Shown here one piece after another: positions 16,920 through 26,782 of a stretch of 51,446 bases of DNA. How positions within the stretch are numbered: position 1 is the stretch's first letter; each line of letters starts with the position of its first letter. The stretch spans positions 1 through 51,446 of the forward strand of contig JANQRP010000008.1 in assembly GCA_028284495.1 (NCBI GenBank), written 5' to 3'. A program made the translations under genes and the position numbers. Source of the stretch: Longimicrobiales bacterium (GTDB lineage: Bacteria; Gemmatimonadota; Gemmatimonadetes; Longimicrobiales; Gaopeijiaceae). The notes below the pieces were generated by a model. It worked only from the letters and a program-made list of their open reading frames with translations. It had not been told where the DNA came from and made no database searches.

Positions 16920-18617
16920 ATGAGGAATCACGATATGAACTTCGATACAAGGTGGCGCACACTTGGAGCGATGGCCCTCGGGGTCGGGCTCCTGGTGTCG
17001 TCAGGATGCGCTGAAACCGCGCTCGTCGGGCAGCTAGACGACAGCGAGCTGCAGGATATCGCTGTCCTGCCGCTCGCGGCGCTGGGGATCTCGCGCGAAG
17101 TCAACGACATCGCGTACGGTGACTACATCGACGTCTACGACATCGGCGGGTTCACCGACGAGATCGCCCATGCCGGAAACCGGAGCGACGAGCTCGCCAG
17201 CGCGATCGGCGACGCCGAGGACTTCTGGTCCGGCAGCAGCAGTCACTTCGAGCAGATCCAGGAGGCCGTCTGGGCGTCCTACAAGGTCGTCGACCTCGCC
17301 TACGTGCTCTACGTGGTGCAGCAGGAGGGGCCCGGCCCGGCCGCGTTCGACACGAGTCCGATCGTCGCGCGGGCGTGGCTGGTGGCGGGTCAGATGGAAC
17401 GGCTCATGGCCGACCACTTCTGCGAGGCGACCTACCAGTACGGTCCGACCGGAGGCTTCAACGTCAACAACCTTCAGGACCTCGCCCAGGAGAACGGGTA
17501 CGAGGAGTTCGACATCTCGCCGGGCAAGCTGAACAGCAAGGCCGAGATGTACGAGCGTGCCGCGTTCGCGTTCGAGCGCGCCGCCGAGCAGGCCGAGCGC
17601 GCGCTCGCGGCGGGTGACACGACCGGCCAGGGCGAAGATGGCGACAACGATGTGGGCTACAACTACTTCGATGCCCAGATCGTCCGCGACAACGCCTACA
17701 TCGGGCTGGCTCAGGCGCGCCTTGCCATGGCCTCCTACGGAGCGGACCCTGCGGCCAACTATGCCGCTGCCGCTGCCGCCGCCGCGCAGGCCCCGACCGA
17801 CGCGGTGGACTACTGGAACACCGATGGAGTCAACCTGCGGGAGAACGGCAACCAGGACCTGTCCTGGGACAACGACGACATCACCCACTGGGCCGACACC
17901 CTCGTCATCAATGGCGAGACCCAGCTCTGGGGCTCGGCGTTCACGCACCTCGTGCAGGCGGGTGACCTGAGGGCCGCCAGGATCGAGGACGGCACCGGTG
18001 GAATTCAGAAGTGCTACGATCTGGCGACGAAGACTGGCGCGACGATCGAGGACGTGATGCCGGTCGACTCGCGTACGAACCTCGTCAACCTGGCGAATCA
18101 GGGCTGCGGGCAGAGCAGCGACGCGCAGCCGATCAACCGCGTCATGGAGGCGGACGAAGTGCCGCGATGGCTCCTGGACGCGTGGTCGAACGAGGACTAC
18201 GACCTGATCGCGACGCACGGAACGAGCGCGCGGCTGATCGAGGCCGAGGTCGCGCTCATCAACGGCGATCTCGCGACGTTCACCTCCAAGATCAACGAGG
18301 TCCGTGATTTCTGGAATGCGGGGACTCCGATCACCCAGCCGGCGACGGCGGGTGCGCTCGAGTTCCCGAACACGCTCGACGACGCGTGGTCGCTGCTCGA
18401 TCGAGAGTACCTTCTCAACGAGCACGGCAATGCGCGGCGGATGTCGCACCTCGATCGGTGGCAGCATCCGTTCATCACCGAGAACCACGCCATCATTCCC
18501 CGGCACGCGGATCTGATCGAGTTGCAGGGAGCTGGCTACCAGCGCCACTCCTGCTTCTTCATTCCGCCGGACGAGTGCAACCTGAACACCTCGATCGAGT
18601 GCCCGGTGTTCGACTGA
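16920..18617 (+). CDS. SusD/RagB-family nutrient-binding lipoprotein (first copy)
   Basis: This 565-residue lipoprotein has a signal peptide ending VSSGC (C30, or C25 if ATG 16935 is used). ATG 16935 has an AGGA 8 nt upstream and is a serious alternative start. The body is helical with TPR-like pairs (YERAAFAFERAAEQAERAL, IEAEVALINGDLATFTSKINEVR) and a SusD-type C-terminus in which LLDREYLLNEHGNARRMSHLDRW resembles the usual RxxEL-FxEG-RxxDLRRW motif. It is slightly longer than common SusD proteins. Expected to be anchored on the outer face of the outer membrane as the lid of the SusC barrel encoded just upstream. Confidence 0.88.
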   Translation: MRNHDMNFDTRWRTLGAMALGVGLLVSSGCAETALVGQLDDSELQDIAVLPLAALGISREVNDIAYGDYIDVYDIGGFTDEIAHAGNRSDELASAIGDAEDFWSGSSSHFEQIQEAVWASYKVVDLAYVLYVVQQEGPGPAAFDTSPIVARAWLVAGQMERLMADHFCEATYQYGPTGGFNVNNLQDLAQENGYEEFDISPGKLNSKAEMYERAAFAFERAAEQAERALAAGDTTGQGEDGDNDVGYNYFDAQIVRDNAYIGLAQARLAMASYGADPAANYAAAAAAAAQAPTDAVDYWNTDGVNLRENGNQDLSWDNDDITHWADTLVINGETQLWGSAFTHLVQAGDLRAARIEDGTGGIQKCYDLATKTGATIEDVMPVDSRTNLVNLANQGCGQSSDAQPINRVMEADEVPRWLLDAWSNEDYDLIATHGTSARLIEAEVALINGDLATFTSKINEVRDFWNAGTPITQPATAGALEFPNTLDDAWSLLDREYLLNEHGNARRMSHLDRWQHPFITENHAIIPRHADLIELQGAGYQRHSCFFIPPDECNLNTSIECPVFD

Positions 18618-18667
18618 TCGAATTCATGCCCGGGTTCAGCCCGGGTACGTGAAGGTTGATGTGACGG

Positions 18668-18699
18668 CCGCCCCGTCGGGAGAGATCCCGGCGGGGCGG
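18668..18699 (+). terminator. Terminator after the first susCD operon
   Basis: CCGCCCCG (18668-18675) pairs with CGGGGCGG (18692-18699), with an inner CGGG/CCCG stem and loop AGAGAT; TTCGTCGTTTC follows. A smaller inverted repeat CCCGGG-TTCAG-CCCGGG lies just upstream (about 18629-18645). Confidence 0.65.
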
Positions 18700-19047
18700 T
18701 TCGTCGTTTCCATCATGCGACGTGCCAGACGCCGCAGCTCATCGACTCCCCCGAGCCCGGTCTGGCGAGCCCGGTCTGGGCCTGGACCCACTCCGCGATC
18801 ACGACGACGTGTCGCTCGCCTCCGCCACGGCACGATCTGGCTACGGCTACTCGGTCGCCTGCCGCTCCTCGTCATCGGCCCGCGCAGAGGATCATTCGAC
18901 TACGATGTTCACGGTCATTTCATCGTATCCAGTCGGACGTGGCGGATAAGCTGAAAAAACTTGCGGGAACGCTGCGCTTTGTGATACGGTGCAGTACCCA
19001 GGCCGTCTGGATGCCGACACGCGGCATATCGACGGCGTACCCCACAC
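18700..19047. other. About 350 bp with no gene recognised
   Basis: Short frames exist on both strands but none has family-like sequence, a ribosome binding site or a conserved feel. The last 100 bp become less GC-rich (around TTTCATCGTATCC and GCTGAAAAAACTTGCGG), which suggests a promoter region for the Cys-rich peptide gene at 19062; no convincing hexamer pair was found. Confidence 0.4.
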
Positions 19048-19061
19048 AGGAGGTTTTCCTG

Positions 19062-19295
19062 ATGGCCGAGAGGATTCGACGGCTGGCGATCGCGACAGGC
19101 GCTCTGTTCGTGATGCTTCTTGCTGGCCCCAACTCTGCCGACGCGCTCGGGCATTGTGTGTTCAGCGTGCATTCGTGCCCGGCGGATCTCACGCAGTTCT
19201 GCCAGACGTACTGCGAGGATGGGGATCCGGAGGACGACTACAGTGCGGCCGTGTGCATCTCAGGTTCAACCGTGTATTGCTACGGGCAGACCTGA
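19062..19295 (+). CDS. Small secreted six-cysteine peptide
   Basis: This 77-residue ORF starts at ATG 19062, with AGGAGG at 19048-19053 (8-nt spacing), one of the best ribosome sites in the window. The frame is open further upstream (from 18939) but that part lacks a ribosome site. A signal peptide (charged ERIRR, hydrophobic LAIATGALFVMLLAG) probably ends near SADA (about residue 28). The acidic mature part of about 49 residues has six Cys: C32, C39, C47, C51, C65, C73 (spacing 6-7-3-13-7), including a C-x3-C helix-type pair, enough for three disulfides. No family was recognised. The DsbA-like gene 149 bp downstream is a natural candidate for forming its disulfides. It could be a toxin, bacteriocin-like peptide, inhibitor or structural peptide; none is shown. 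Confidence 0.72.
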   Translation: MAERIRRLAIATGALFVMLLAGPNSADALGHCVFSVHSCPADLTQFCQTYCEDGDPEDDYSAAVCISGSTVYCYGQT

Positions 19296-19335
19296 TGCGT
19301 GCGGTGCCGCGATGACTGAGTCGTGGCGTCTTTCG

Positions 19336-19369
19336 CACGGCCCATCTGGAGCGCCCCGGATGGGCCGTG
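19336..19369 (+). terminator. Strong hairpin between the Cys-rich peptide gene and the DsbA-like gene
   Basis: CACGGCCCATC (19336-19346) and GATGGGCCGTG (19359-19369) form a perfect 11-bp stem with a 12-nt loop. No T run follows, so it may be a partial terminator/attenuator or an mRNA-stabilising 3' end. It could allow much more peptide than oxidoreductase to be made from one transcript. That role is inferred. Confidence 0.5.
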
Positions 19370-19444
19370 TGCCAGGCATTCGGACAACTTCACCGGCTTG
19401 TTCTGGCCTTGCTCCGGGAACCTTCGACAGGGGAGGCACAACGA

Positions 19445-20095
19445 ATGGCTAGCGCGAAGAGCGTTTTCTTGGACGGGCTGACGGTGCTCACGGCGCTCGC
19501 GGCCCTCATGGTCGGATGGTCCGTGCTGACGGACGGCGGGGCCAACGGACCGACTGCCCGGGAGATAGAGGACTTCGACGAGCTGGCAGCCACTGGATAC
19601 AGATTGGGAGCTGTCGACCCGGAGTTGACGGTGCTCGTCTGGATAGACTACGAGTGCCCGGTGTGCCGCTCCGTCGATCCGCAGATCGACCAGCTTCTCG
19701 AGCAAAACCCTGATCAGGTCGCAGTCGTGTACCGAAGCTGGCCTCTCGACTACCACGCCGCCGCATACCCCGCTGCGGTGGCAGTGGACTGCGCGGCGAC
19801 GCAGGGCCTGTTCAAGCCGTATCACGATCGACTGCTCGAGGAAGACGCTTGGTTGAGTGGACCTTACGACGAATGGTTCTCACGGTTTGCGGACGACGTC
19901 GGACTCGACGCGAACCGGTTCGAGGAATGCCGTAGGAGCGGAGGCGTCGACAATGCTCGGATTCAGGCTGACGTGCGGGCGGCGCAAGCGATAGAGGCGA
20001 GGGGCACCCCGGCCATTGTGGTGAACGGAGTGTATCTGGATCGAGTCCCCCCGGATTCTGAGCTCTCCAGCTGGGTCCGTGCGGCGCGCCGGTGA
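19445..20095 (+). CDS. Membrane-anchored DsbA-like thioredoxin-fold oxidoreductase
   Basis: This 216-residue protein starts at ATG 19445, with GGGAGG 8 nt upstream. An uncleaved N-terminal TM/signal anchor covers about residues 9-27. The thioredoxin fold (Thioredoxin_4/DsbA type) has a C71-P-V-C74 active site in IDYECPVCRSV, a helical insertion, and a cis-proline loop ARGTPAIVVNGVYL near residue 190. Two further Cys lie in the helical part. Known relatives act in the periplasm, using or transferring disulfides, with similarity to BdbD-type extracellular oxidases. It follows the six-Cys peptide gene and has no other obvious partner. A dedicated role in folding that peptide is inferred from adjacency. 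No DsbB/VKOR partner is in the window. Confidence 0.86.
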   Translation: MASAKSVFLDGLTVLTALAALMVGWSVLTDGGANGPTAREIEDFDELAATGYRLGAVDPELTVLVWIDYECPVCRSVDPQIDQLLEQNPDQVAVVYRSWPLDYHAAAYPAAVAVDCAATQGLFKPYHDRLLEEDAWLSGPYDEWFSRFADDVGLDANRFEECRRSGGVDNARIQADVRAAQAIEARGTPAIVVNGVYLDRVPPDSELSSWVRAARR

Positions 20096-20323
20096 CTCTA
20101 CCTGGGCGCAAGCTGGCCATGAAGTCGCGGGTACGCCGGTGCGGTCGGGGGTTGGGCAGCACTCCTACATATCGGACGTGCCGGTCAGGGTGGACTCACC
20201 GCCGTATCGACCGCCTCTCGTGACCGGATTGCTGACGCCGATCGCGTCCTCTCATCACTCTTGTGTCTGGTCGTCGATGGGGTGTCCGAAGGCCGTGGAG
20301 GCTTCGCGCGGGCGACGGTCAGC

Positions 20324-21463
<1,140 letters not shown>

Positions 21464-21717
21464 GGCGCCTCCTCCGACCTCGTCCATGTGATCGTTCCCG
21501 TGAGCGTTCAGAACGCGCCCGTCCCGACCGGACGGGCGACCGGGACAAGAGACGGGCCCGCGGCCCGCGCCGCAATCGTGCCGGGGGCGCGGAAGGCGCC
21601 CCGCGGCGGCCGCCTCTGGCTCGCAGCGCCGGGCGGGGAGTACGTTGCCTGCCTCGGCGTCGCTCCTCGCGGCGGCGCCCCGCGACCGATTCCCTGGACC
21701 GCTCGTCAGGAGCCGTG

Positions 21718-23451
21718 ATGAAGCCCGTCTCGTCCCACCGTCCGTTCGCCTCCGCATGCCGGCTTCTGCTGGCCGTGCTGGTCCTCTCCGTGCCGACGCA
21801 GCTGGCGGGCCAGCAGCTGCGGGTGCCGGCACCCGCCACACCGCTCGAGACGGTGGGCGGGATGGTGGTGTCCGAACACCACGTGGCGTCGCGGGTCGGG
21901 GCCGAGGTGCTCGCCGCGGGGGGGAATGCGGTGGACGCCGCGATCGCGACCGGCTTCGCGCTGGCGGTCACGCACCCCTCGGCCGGCAACATCGGGGGCG
22001 GCGGCTTCATGGTGATCCGGTTCCCGGACGGGAGCACGACGGCCCTGGACTTCCGCGAGAAGGCGCCGCTCCGCGCCTTTCCCCAGATGTGGCTCGACGA
22101 GGACGGGGAGTACTCGTCACGCCGCCACCACGACAGCCACCTGGCCGTCGGGGTGCCGGGCACGGTCGCGGGCTTCGACAAGGCGCATCTGCTGTATGGG
22201 CGGGTCAACTGGGAGCGGCTGGTGTACCCGGCGGTGGCGCTGGCCGACGACGGGTTCGAGGTCCACGAGGGTCTCGCCCGCGGCCTCCGGAGCCTGGTCG
22301 AGCGCACCCCCTACGAGGCCACGCGGGAGGCCTTCTCAAACGGGGGCGTGCCGTACGAGGCGGGTGACACGATCCGGCAGCCCGATCTGGCGTCGACGCT
22401 CAACCGCATCATGCTGGGCCGGGCCGAGGGATTCTACCGGGGCCGCACGGCCGAGCTGCTCGCAGCCGAGATGGAGCGCGGGGGCGGGATGATCACGCTG
22501 GAGGATCTCGCCCGCTACCGCGCGCGCGAGCGGGCGCCCATCACGGGCTCGTACCGGGGCTACGACATCATCTCGATGCCTCCCCCGTCGAGCGGCGGCG
22601 TCGCCATGGTCACCATGCTCAACATGCTCGAGGGCTACGAGATGGGTGAGATCGAGCACAACTCGCCCGAGTACGTGCACCTCCTGGCCGAGGCGATGCG
22701 GCGCGCGTACGCGGACCGTGCGCGCTTCCTCGCCGACCCCGACCGCGTGGACGTGCCGGTCCACGCGCTCACGGCGAAGGCCCGCGCGGACTCCCTGCGC
22801 GCAACCATCGACCCGGCGCGCGCCACGCCCAGCGACCTCGACGAGGTGGCGCAGTGGCCCGAGAGCCCCGAGACCACGCACTACTCCGTGGTGGACGAGG
22901 ACGGCATGGCCGTGTCGGTCACGTACACGCTCGAGCAGGGATACGGCTCGGAGATCGTGGTGCCCGGCGCCGGTTTCCTGCTGAACAACGAAATGGGCGA
23001 CTTCAACGCCGCCCCCGGGATGACCACCGAGGGCGGCCTCATCGGCACCACGCCCAACCTTGCGCGCCCCGAGCAGCGCATGCTCTCGAGCATGACGCCG
23101 TCGATCGTCGCGCGCGACGGCGAGCTCGTGGCCGTGGTGGGGAGTCCCGGTGGCCGGACGATCATCAACACGGTGATGCAGGTGATCCTGAATCGGATCG
23201 ACCACGACATGTCGCCCCTCGACGCGGTCGGCGCTCCGAGGCTGCACCACCAGTGGTTCCCGGACCGGATCTCGATCGAGGCCGCCGGGGTCAGCGAGGC
23301 GGAGGCGGAGCGCCTGCGGGCGATGGGCCACACAGTGCGCGTCGGCGGCCGACAGGGCCTCGCCCATTCGATCTTCATCGATCCGGCCACTGGCCGTCGC
23401 GTCGGGGTCCCGGATCCGCGAAACTCGAACGCGGGCGCCGCGGGGCACTGA
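21718..23451 (+). CDS. ggt: Gamma-glutamyltransferase
   Basis: This 577-residue protein starts at ATG 21718 (AGGAG about 5 nt upstream). It has a signal peptide ending near LAGQ (about residue 31). It is an Ntn hydrolase made as one chain and self-cleaved. The predicted new N-terminal nucleophile is T386 in PETTHYSVVDEDG, followed by the SVTYTL and GFLLNNEMGDF motifs. Other landmarks are GGNAVDAAIA, GGGGFMVI, the SSMTPSIV loop and GSPGGRTI. It hydrolyses or transpeptidates gamma-glutamyl bonds of glutathione and related peptides, in the periplasm or outside the cell. It fits the peptide-scavenging character of the neighbourhood. Confidence 0.95.
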   Translation: MKPVSSHRPFASACRLLLAVLVLSVPTQLAGQQLRVPAPATPLETVGGMVVSEHHVASRVGAEVLAAGGNAVDAAIATGFALAVTHPSAGNIGGGGFMVIRFPDGSTTALDFREKAPLRAFPQMWLDEDGEYSSRRHHDSHLAVGVPGTVAGFDKAHLLYGRVNWERLVYPAVALADDGFEVHEGLARGLRSLVERTPYEATREAFSNGGVPYEAGDTIRQPDLASTLNRIMLGRAEGFYRGRTAELLAAEMERGGGMITLEDLARYRARERAPITGSYRGYDIISMPPPSSGGVAMVTMLNMLEGYEMGEIEHNSPEYVHLLAEAMRRAYADRARFLADPDRVDVPVHALTAKARADSLRATIDPARATPSDLDEVAQWPESPETTHYSVVDEDGMAVSVTYTLEQGYGSEIVVPGAGFLLNNEMGDFNAAPGMTTEGGLIGTTPNLARPEQRMLSSMTPSIVARDGELVAVVGSPGGRTIINTVMQVILNRIDHDMSPLDAVGAPRLHHQWFPDRISIEAAGVSEAEAERLRAMGHTVRVGGRQGLAHSIFIDPATGRRVGVPDPRNSNAGAAGH

Positions 23452-23548
23452 ATCGCGTCGGCGAGTTGAGCATCGCGCGCGCCCGCGGCGTAGGTTCGCG
23501 GATGGCCGTCGCGAGCCGCCGACCTTCACGAACCCCATCCCGACCGTC

Positions 23549-24517
23549 GTGACCAACCGACCCGACAGGATTCTCAGCGAGGCCGAGGCGCGGGCGCTGT
23601 GGGAGCGCGCCGCGCGCCTGCAGGCCGAGGCCGTGACGCGTCGTGTGCCCGCCGACGACGACGGAGACGGCGAGGAGCTGGTGGGTGAGTCGGGGCTCGC
23701 GCTCGATACGGTCCGGCAGGCGGCGCTGGAGGCGGGCATCGACCCGTCGTTCGTGGACGAGGCGCTGGTCGAGCTCGACGAGTCCGGCCCGTCCCGGCGG
23801 GTGGACCGCTGGGCCGACGCCTTCCTGGGCGAGGACACCCCCGTGGCCCGCGTGAGCCGGGTCGTGGACGCGTCGGTGGACGAGACGTACCTCGCCCTCC
23901 AGCGCGTCCTCCCGCGTGCACCGTACAGCCTCGTCCTGAAGCGAGTCGAAGGACCCGATCCCCGACGCGGAGGGGTCCTCGTGTTCGAGGTGCCCTACAG
24001 CGCGGCCGCCGCGAGCGGTCTCGGGGTGTCCGGTCCGTCCATCGACATCCGCCACTACGCCGACTTCCGCGAGTTGCGCGTCCGGATGCGCGCGGTGGAG
24101 ACCGACGGCGACGCCGAGCGCACCGAGCTCGAGGTGACGGCGTCGCGGACGCACGCCCGCCGCGTGAACTACTGGGTCGGGCAGTCGCTGGCCGGACTCG
24201 CCGGCATCGGCGGCGCGGTCGCGAGCGGACTCATCACCGCCGGGCTCATGGCGGTGGGCGGACCCGTCGAGGCCCTGGCGATGCTCGGCGTTGGCGGAGC
24301 CGTCGGCGTCGCGTCGCTCGTGGGTGCCGGACGGGCGTGGCGGCCAGCCTACCGCTGGGGGCAGAAGAAGGGAGAGAAGGCGCTGGACGGCATGCTCGAC
24401 GCGATCGACCTCGACATGCGCACCGACGGCGCCTTCTCCGCCGGGAACCAGGCGCAGAAGGAGCTCGCCGACGCCGGCGACGACTTCCTCGGACTCAAGG
24501 GCCTGCTCGGCGGCTGA
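23549..24517 (+). CDS. Hypothetical protein with two transmembrane segments
   Basis: This 322-residue protein starts at GTG 23549. The N-terminus (about residues 8-75) contains a helical region ending GLALDTVRQAALEAGIDPSF, a wording seen at the start of several uncharacterised Gemmatimonadota proteins. A central alpha/beta domain of START/polyketide-cyclase-like feel follows (about 95-210, DASVDETYLALQRVLP). Two adjacent Gly/Ala-rich membrane segments lie at about 212-265, and a charged C-terminus (WGQKKGEKALDGMLDAIDLDM) follows. No catalytic motif is evident. It stands between ggt and the convergent ilvE. Function unknown. Confidence 0.75.
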   Translation: MTNRPDRILSEAEARALWERAARLQAEAVTRRVPADDDGDGEELVGESGLALDTVRQAALEAGIDPSFVDEALVELDESGPSRRVDRWADAFLGEDTPVARVSRVVDASVDETYLALQRVLPRAPYSLVLKRVEGPDPRRGGVLVFEVPYSAAAASGLGVSGPSIDIRHYADFRELRVRMRAVETDGDAERTELEVTASRTHARRVNYWVGQSLAGLAGIGGAVASGLITAGLMAVGGPVEALAMLGVGGAVGVASLVGAGRAWRPAYRWGQKKGEKALDGMLDAIDLDMRTDGAFSAGNQAQKELADAGDDFLGLKGLLGG

Positions 24518-24531
24518 GGCACGGCGCACGC

Positions 24532-24549
24532 GCCGGCCCGAGCGCCGGC
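24532..24549. terminator. Small GC hairpin between convergent genes
   Basis: GCCGGC (24532-24537) and GCCGGC (24544-24549) can form a 6-bp stem with loop CCGAGC in the 47-bp gap between the convergent hypothetical gene and ilvE. There is no T run on either side, so terminator function is uncertain. Confidence 0.3.
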
Positions 24550-24564
24550 CGGGGGAGCGCCACG

Positions 24565-25497
24565 TCAGCCGGGGACGACCGTCCTCCATCCGTGGGTGTC
24601 CTCGACCTCGCCTCTCACGGTGGCGAAGAAGCGCTCCTGGATCGCCCGCGTGACCGGCCCCGCCGTGCCGTCGCCGATCTCGATCCGGTCCACGCTCCGG
24701 ATGGGCGTGACCTCCGTGGCCGTGCCCGTGAAGAACAGCTCGTCCGACGTGTACACCGACTCGCGCGGCACCAGCTGCTCGCGGGTCTCGTACCCGAGGT
24801 CCTCCGCGATCCTGAGCACGGCGTCGCGCGTCACGCCCGCCAGCGACGATCCGTCCAGGAAGGGTGTCCGCACGACGCCGTCCCGCACGAGGAAGAGGTT
24901 CTGGCCGCTTCCCTCACTCACCAGGCCCGACGGCGAGAGCGCGATCGCCTCGGCGTATCCGTTGATGGTCGCCTCCATACGCATGAGCTGGGCGTTGAGA
25001 TAGTGCCCCGCGGCCTTCGCGGCGGTCGGGTTGGTGTTGGGGTGGGCCCGCATCCACGAACTCGTGCAGACGTCCACGCCGCGCTCGAGCGCTTCGGCTC
25101 CGAGGTACGCACCCCACGGCCAGCAGCCGATGTACGTCTCGATGGGCGACGCACGCCCGTCCAGTCCGAACGCGCCGAAGCCGCGGATCACCATCGGCCG
25201 GATGTAGCAGTCCTTCAGGCCGTTCTTCTTGATCGTCTCGAGCGACGCCTGCGCGAGCTGCTCCGCCGACCACTCGGGCGCCATCCGATAGATGCGGCAC
25301 GAGTCGATCAGCCGACGCATGTGCGCGTCCAGCCGGAAGACGGCGGGCCCCTCGGGAGTCTCGTAGCAGCGGATGCCCTCGAACAGCGAGGTGCCGAACT
25401 GGACGGCGTGCGCCAGCAGATGGACGTTCGCGTCGTCCCATCGGATGAACTCGCCGTCTTTCCAGATCCAGTCCGACTTCGGAGGGGTGGGTGCCAT
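24565..25497 (-). CDS. ilvE: Branched-chain amino acid aminotransferase
   Basis: This 310-residue fold-type IV PLP enzyme (EC 2.6.1.42) is of standard length. Landmarks are HAVQFGTSLFEGIRCYET near the start, the PLP-binding Lys K161 in NPTAAKAAGHYLNAQL, the SEGSGQNLFLVRDG stretch, and FFTGTATEVTPIRSVD near the phosphate-binding site. It interconverts Leu/Ile/Val and their 2-oxo acids with glutamate as amino donor, in the cytoplasm. It lies 83 bp downstream of the SDR gene on the same strand and is probably part of the cupin-SDR-ilvE transcript. Confidence 0.95.
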   Translation of the reverse strand: MAPTPPKSDWIWKDGEFIRWDDANVHLLAHAVQFGTSLFEGIRCYETPEGPAVFRLDAHMRRLIDSCRIYRMAPEWSAEQLAQASLETIKKNGLKDCYIRPMVIRGFGAFGLDGRASPIETYIGCWPWGAYLGAEALERGVDVCTSSWMRAHPNTNPTAAKAAGHYLNAQLMRMEATINGYAEAIALSPSGLVSEGSGQNLFLVRDGVVRTPFLDGSSLAGVTRDAVLRIAEDLGYETREQLVPRESVYTSDELFFTGTATEVTPIRSVDRIEIGDGTAGPVTRAIQERFFATVRGEVEDTHGWRTVVPG

Positions 25498-25580
25498 CGG
25501 TCTTCAGGTGCGTGGGTGAGGTGTGCGCGCGGTGAACGCGGTGCAGCGGGAAAGGGTGCGCCGGGTGAGGCGGTGTCCGC

Positions 25581-26372
25581 TCAGAGCAGCGAGCGGATCC
25601 AGCCGCCGTCCACCGCGATGGACTGTGCGGTGATGTAGCTCGCGCGATCGGAGGCCAGGAAGGCGGCCAGCGCCGCGAACTCCGGCGGCTCGCCGACGCG
25701 GCCGGCCGGAACCTGCGCGGCCCATGCGTCGAACGCGTCGGAGGGCTCGCCCCCCTTCTGCGCGGCGATGTGGTGGGCCAGTTCGTCGAGGCGTTCGGTG
25801 CGCGTGTAGCCGGGCATGAGGTTGTTGACCGTGACGCCGTCGGCGGCGACCTCGTTCGCGAGGGTGCGCGCGAAGCCGGTGACCGCTGCGCGGAGGCTGT
25901 TGGAAAGGAGAAGCCCATCCACGGGCTGCTTCACGGCGATCGACGTGACGTTCAGGATCCGGCCCCAGCCTCGCTTCCGCATGCCGGGCAGCACGCCCGT
26001 CACCAGCCCGATCACGCTCTCGAGCGTCACGGCGGCGCCCGCGCGCCACGCGTCGAGGTCGTGGTCGTCGAGGCCGCCGGGCGGCGGTCCGCCGCCATTC
26101 GTGACCAGGACGTCCACGCGCCCGAAGGTCTCGAGCGCGAACGCGACCAGCGCCCGCACCTCGTCCTCGTCCGCCACGTCGGTCGGACGCGCCACCACCC
26201 GTCGCCCGCTCGCAGCCTCGATCGCGGCGCGCGCCGCCTCGAGGGGTCCGGCCGAGCGTGCACACAGGACGAGGTCGCAGCCTTCGGCGGCGAGCTCCTC
26301 TGCGATCGCCCGACCGAGACCGCGCGACGAGGCCGCGACGAGTGCGACCTTCCCTTCCAGCCCCAGATCCAT
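25581..26372 (-). CDS. Atypical SDR-family protein lacking the Tyr-x3-Lys catalytic pair
   Basis: This 263-residue Rossmann protein reads as an SDR from end to end (GKVALVAASSRGLGRAIA, DVADEDEVRALV, NVTSI, DGVTVNNLMPGYTRTERL, C-terminal ITAQSIAVDGGW). However, the expected YxxxK is replaced by SNSLR in LLLSNSLRAAVTGFARTLA, NNAG is replaced by NGGG, and the TG of the nucleotide loop is AA. The BKR-like SDR subgroup with imperfect motifs is known to have these changes. Catalysis may use other residues or be absent. The ATG shares one base with the stop of the upstream cupin (TGATG), so the two are translationally coupled. Confidence 0.85.
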   Translation of the reverse strand: MDLGLEGKVALVAASSRGLGRAIAEELAAEGCDLVLCARSAGPLEAARAAIEAASGRRVVARPTDVADEDEVRALVAFALETFGRVDVLVTNGGGPPPGGLDDHDLDAWRAGAAVTLESVIGLVTGVLPGMRKRGWGRILNVTSIAVKQPVDGLLLSNSLRAAVTGFARTLANEVAADGVTVNNLMPGYTRTERLDELAHHIAAQKGGEPSDAFDAWAAQVPAGRVGEPPEFAALAAFLASDRASYITAQSIAVDGGWIRSLL

Positions 26373-26782
26373 CAGCCGTCCGCGGCCGTGTGGAAGTACG
26401 AGTCCCGGCCCTCGAGCCAGTCCGCGCGCGGTGGGTCGAAGACGTCGAGGTCGAGCGTGTCCTCCAGCGCGGTCGCCTGATGCGGCAGGTTGGCCGGGAT
26501 GTAGAGGACCTCGCCGGCGCGCACCGTCACTTCGTGCTCGAGGTCGTGCCCGAGCTGGAAGTGGAGGGCACCGGACAGGATGTAGGTGATCTGCTCGTTC
26601 TCGTGGGCGTGCTTCGGCACCACCGCGCCTTCGTCGAGGAAGACCTGCGCGATCATCATGCGTGGGCCGTGCACCAGCTTTCGCCGGATCGAGTCCGTGA
26701 CCTCCTCCCACTCCATGTCGTCCCACACGCGATACTGGAGGGCGTCGAGTCCGGAGTGCCCGGGAGCGTCGGATTGTGCCAT
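26372..26782 (-). CDS. Small cupin-domain protein
   Basis: This 136-residue single-domain cupin starts at ATG 26782, with AAGGA-like bases upstream (GGAAAGGATC). Motif 1 is PKHAHENEQITYILSGALHF (two His and a Glu as metal ligands) and motif 2 is AGEVLYIPANLPHQATAL (third His). The sequence begins QYRVWDDMEWEEV and has no signal peptide. It may bind a metal and act as a dioxygenase, isomerase or ligand-binding protein; the substrate is unknown. It is the first gene of the minus-strand run cupin-SDR-ilvE and divergent from msrB. Confidence 0.85.
   Translation of the reverse strand: MAQSDAPGHSGLDALQYRVWDDMEWEEVTDSIRRKLVHGPRMMIAQVFLDEGAVVPKHAHENEQITYILSGALHFQLGHDLEHEVTVRAGEVLYIPANLPHQATALEDTLDLDVFDPPRADWLEGRDSYFHTAADG

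Noticed and set aside
18915..19192. Minus-strand ORFs overlapping the Cys-rich peptide gene
   Set aside because: No ribosome site or family-like sequence; the plus-strand peptide has a signal peptide, AGGAGG and regular Cys spacing.
19062..19295. Assignment of the six-Cys peptide to the defensin-like CS-alpha-beta class
   Set aside because: The C-x3-C pair fits but the terminal C-x-C is missing and the spacing differs, so the class cannot be claimed.
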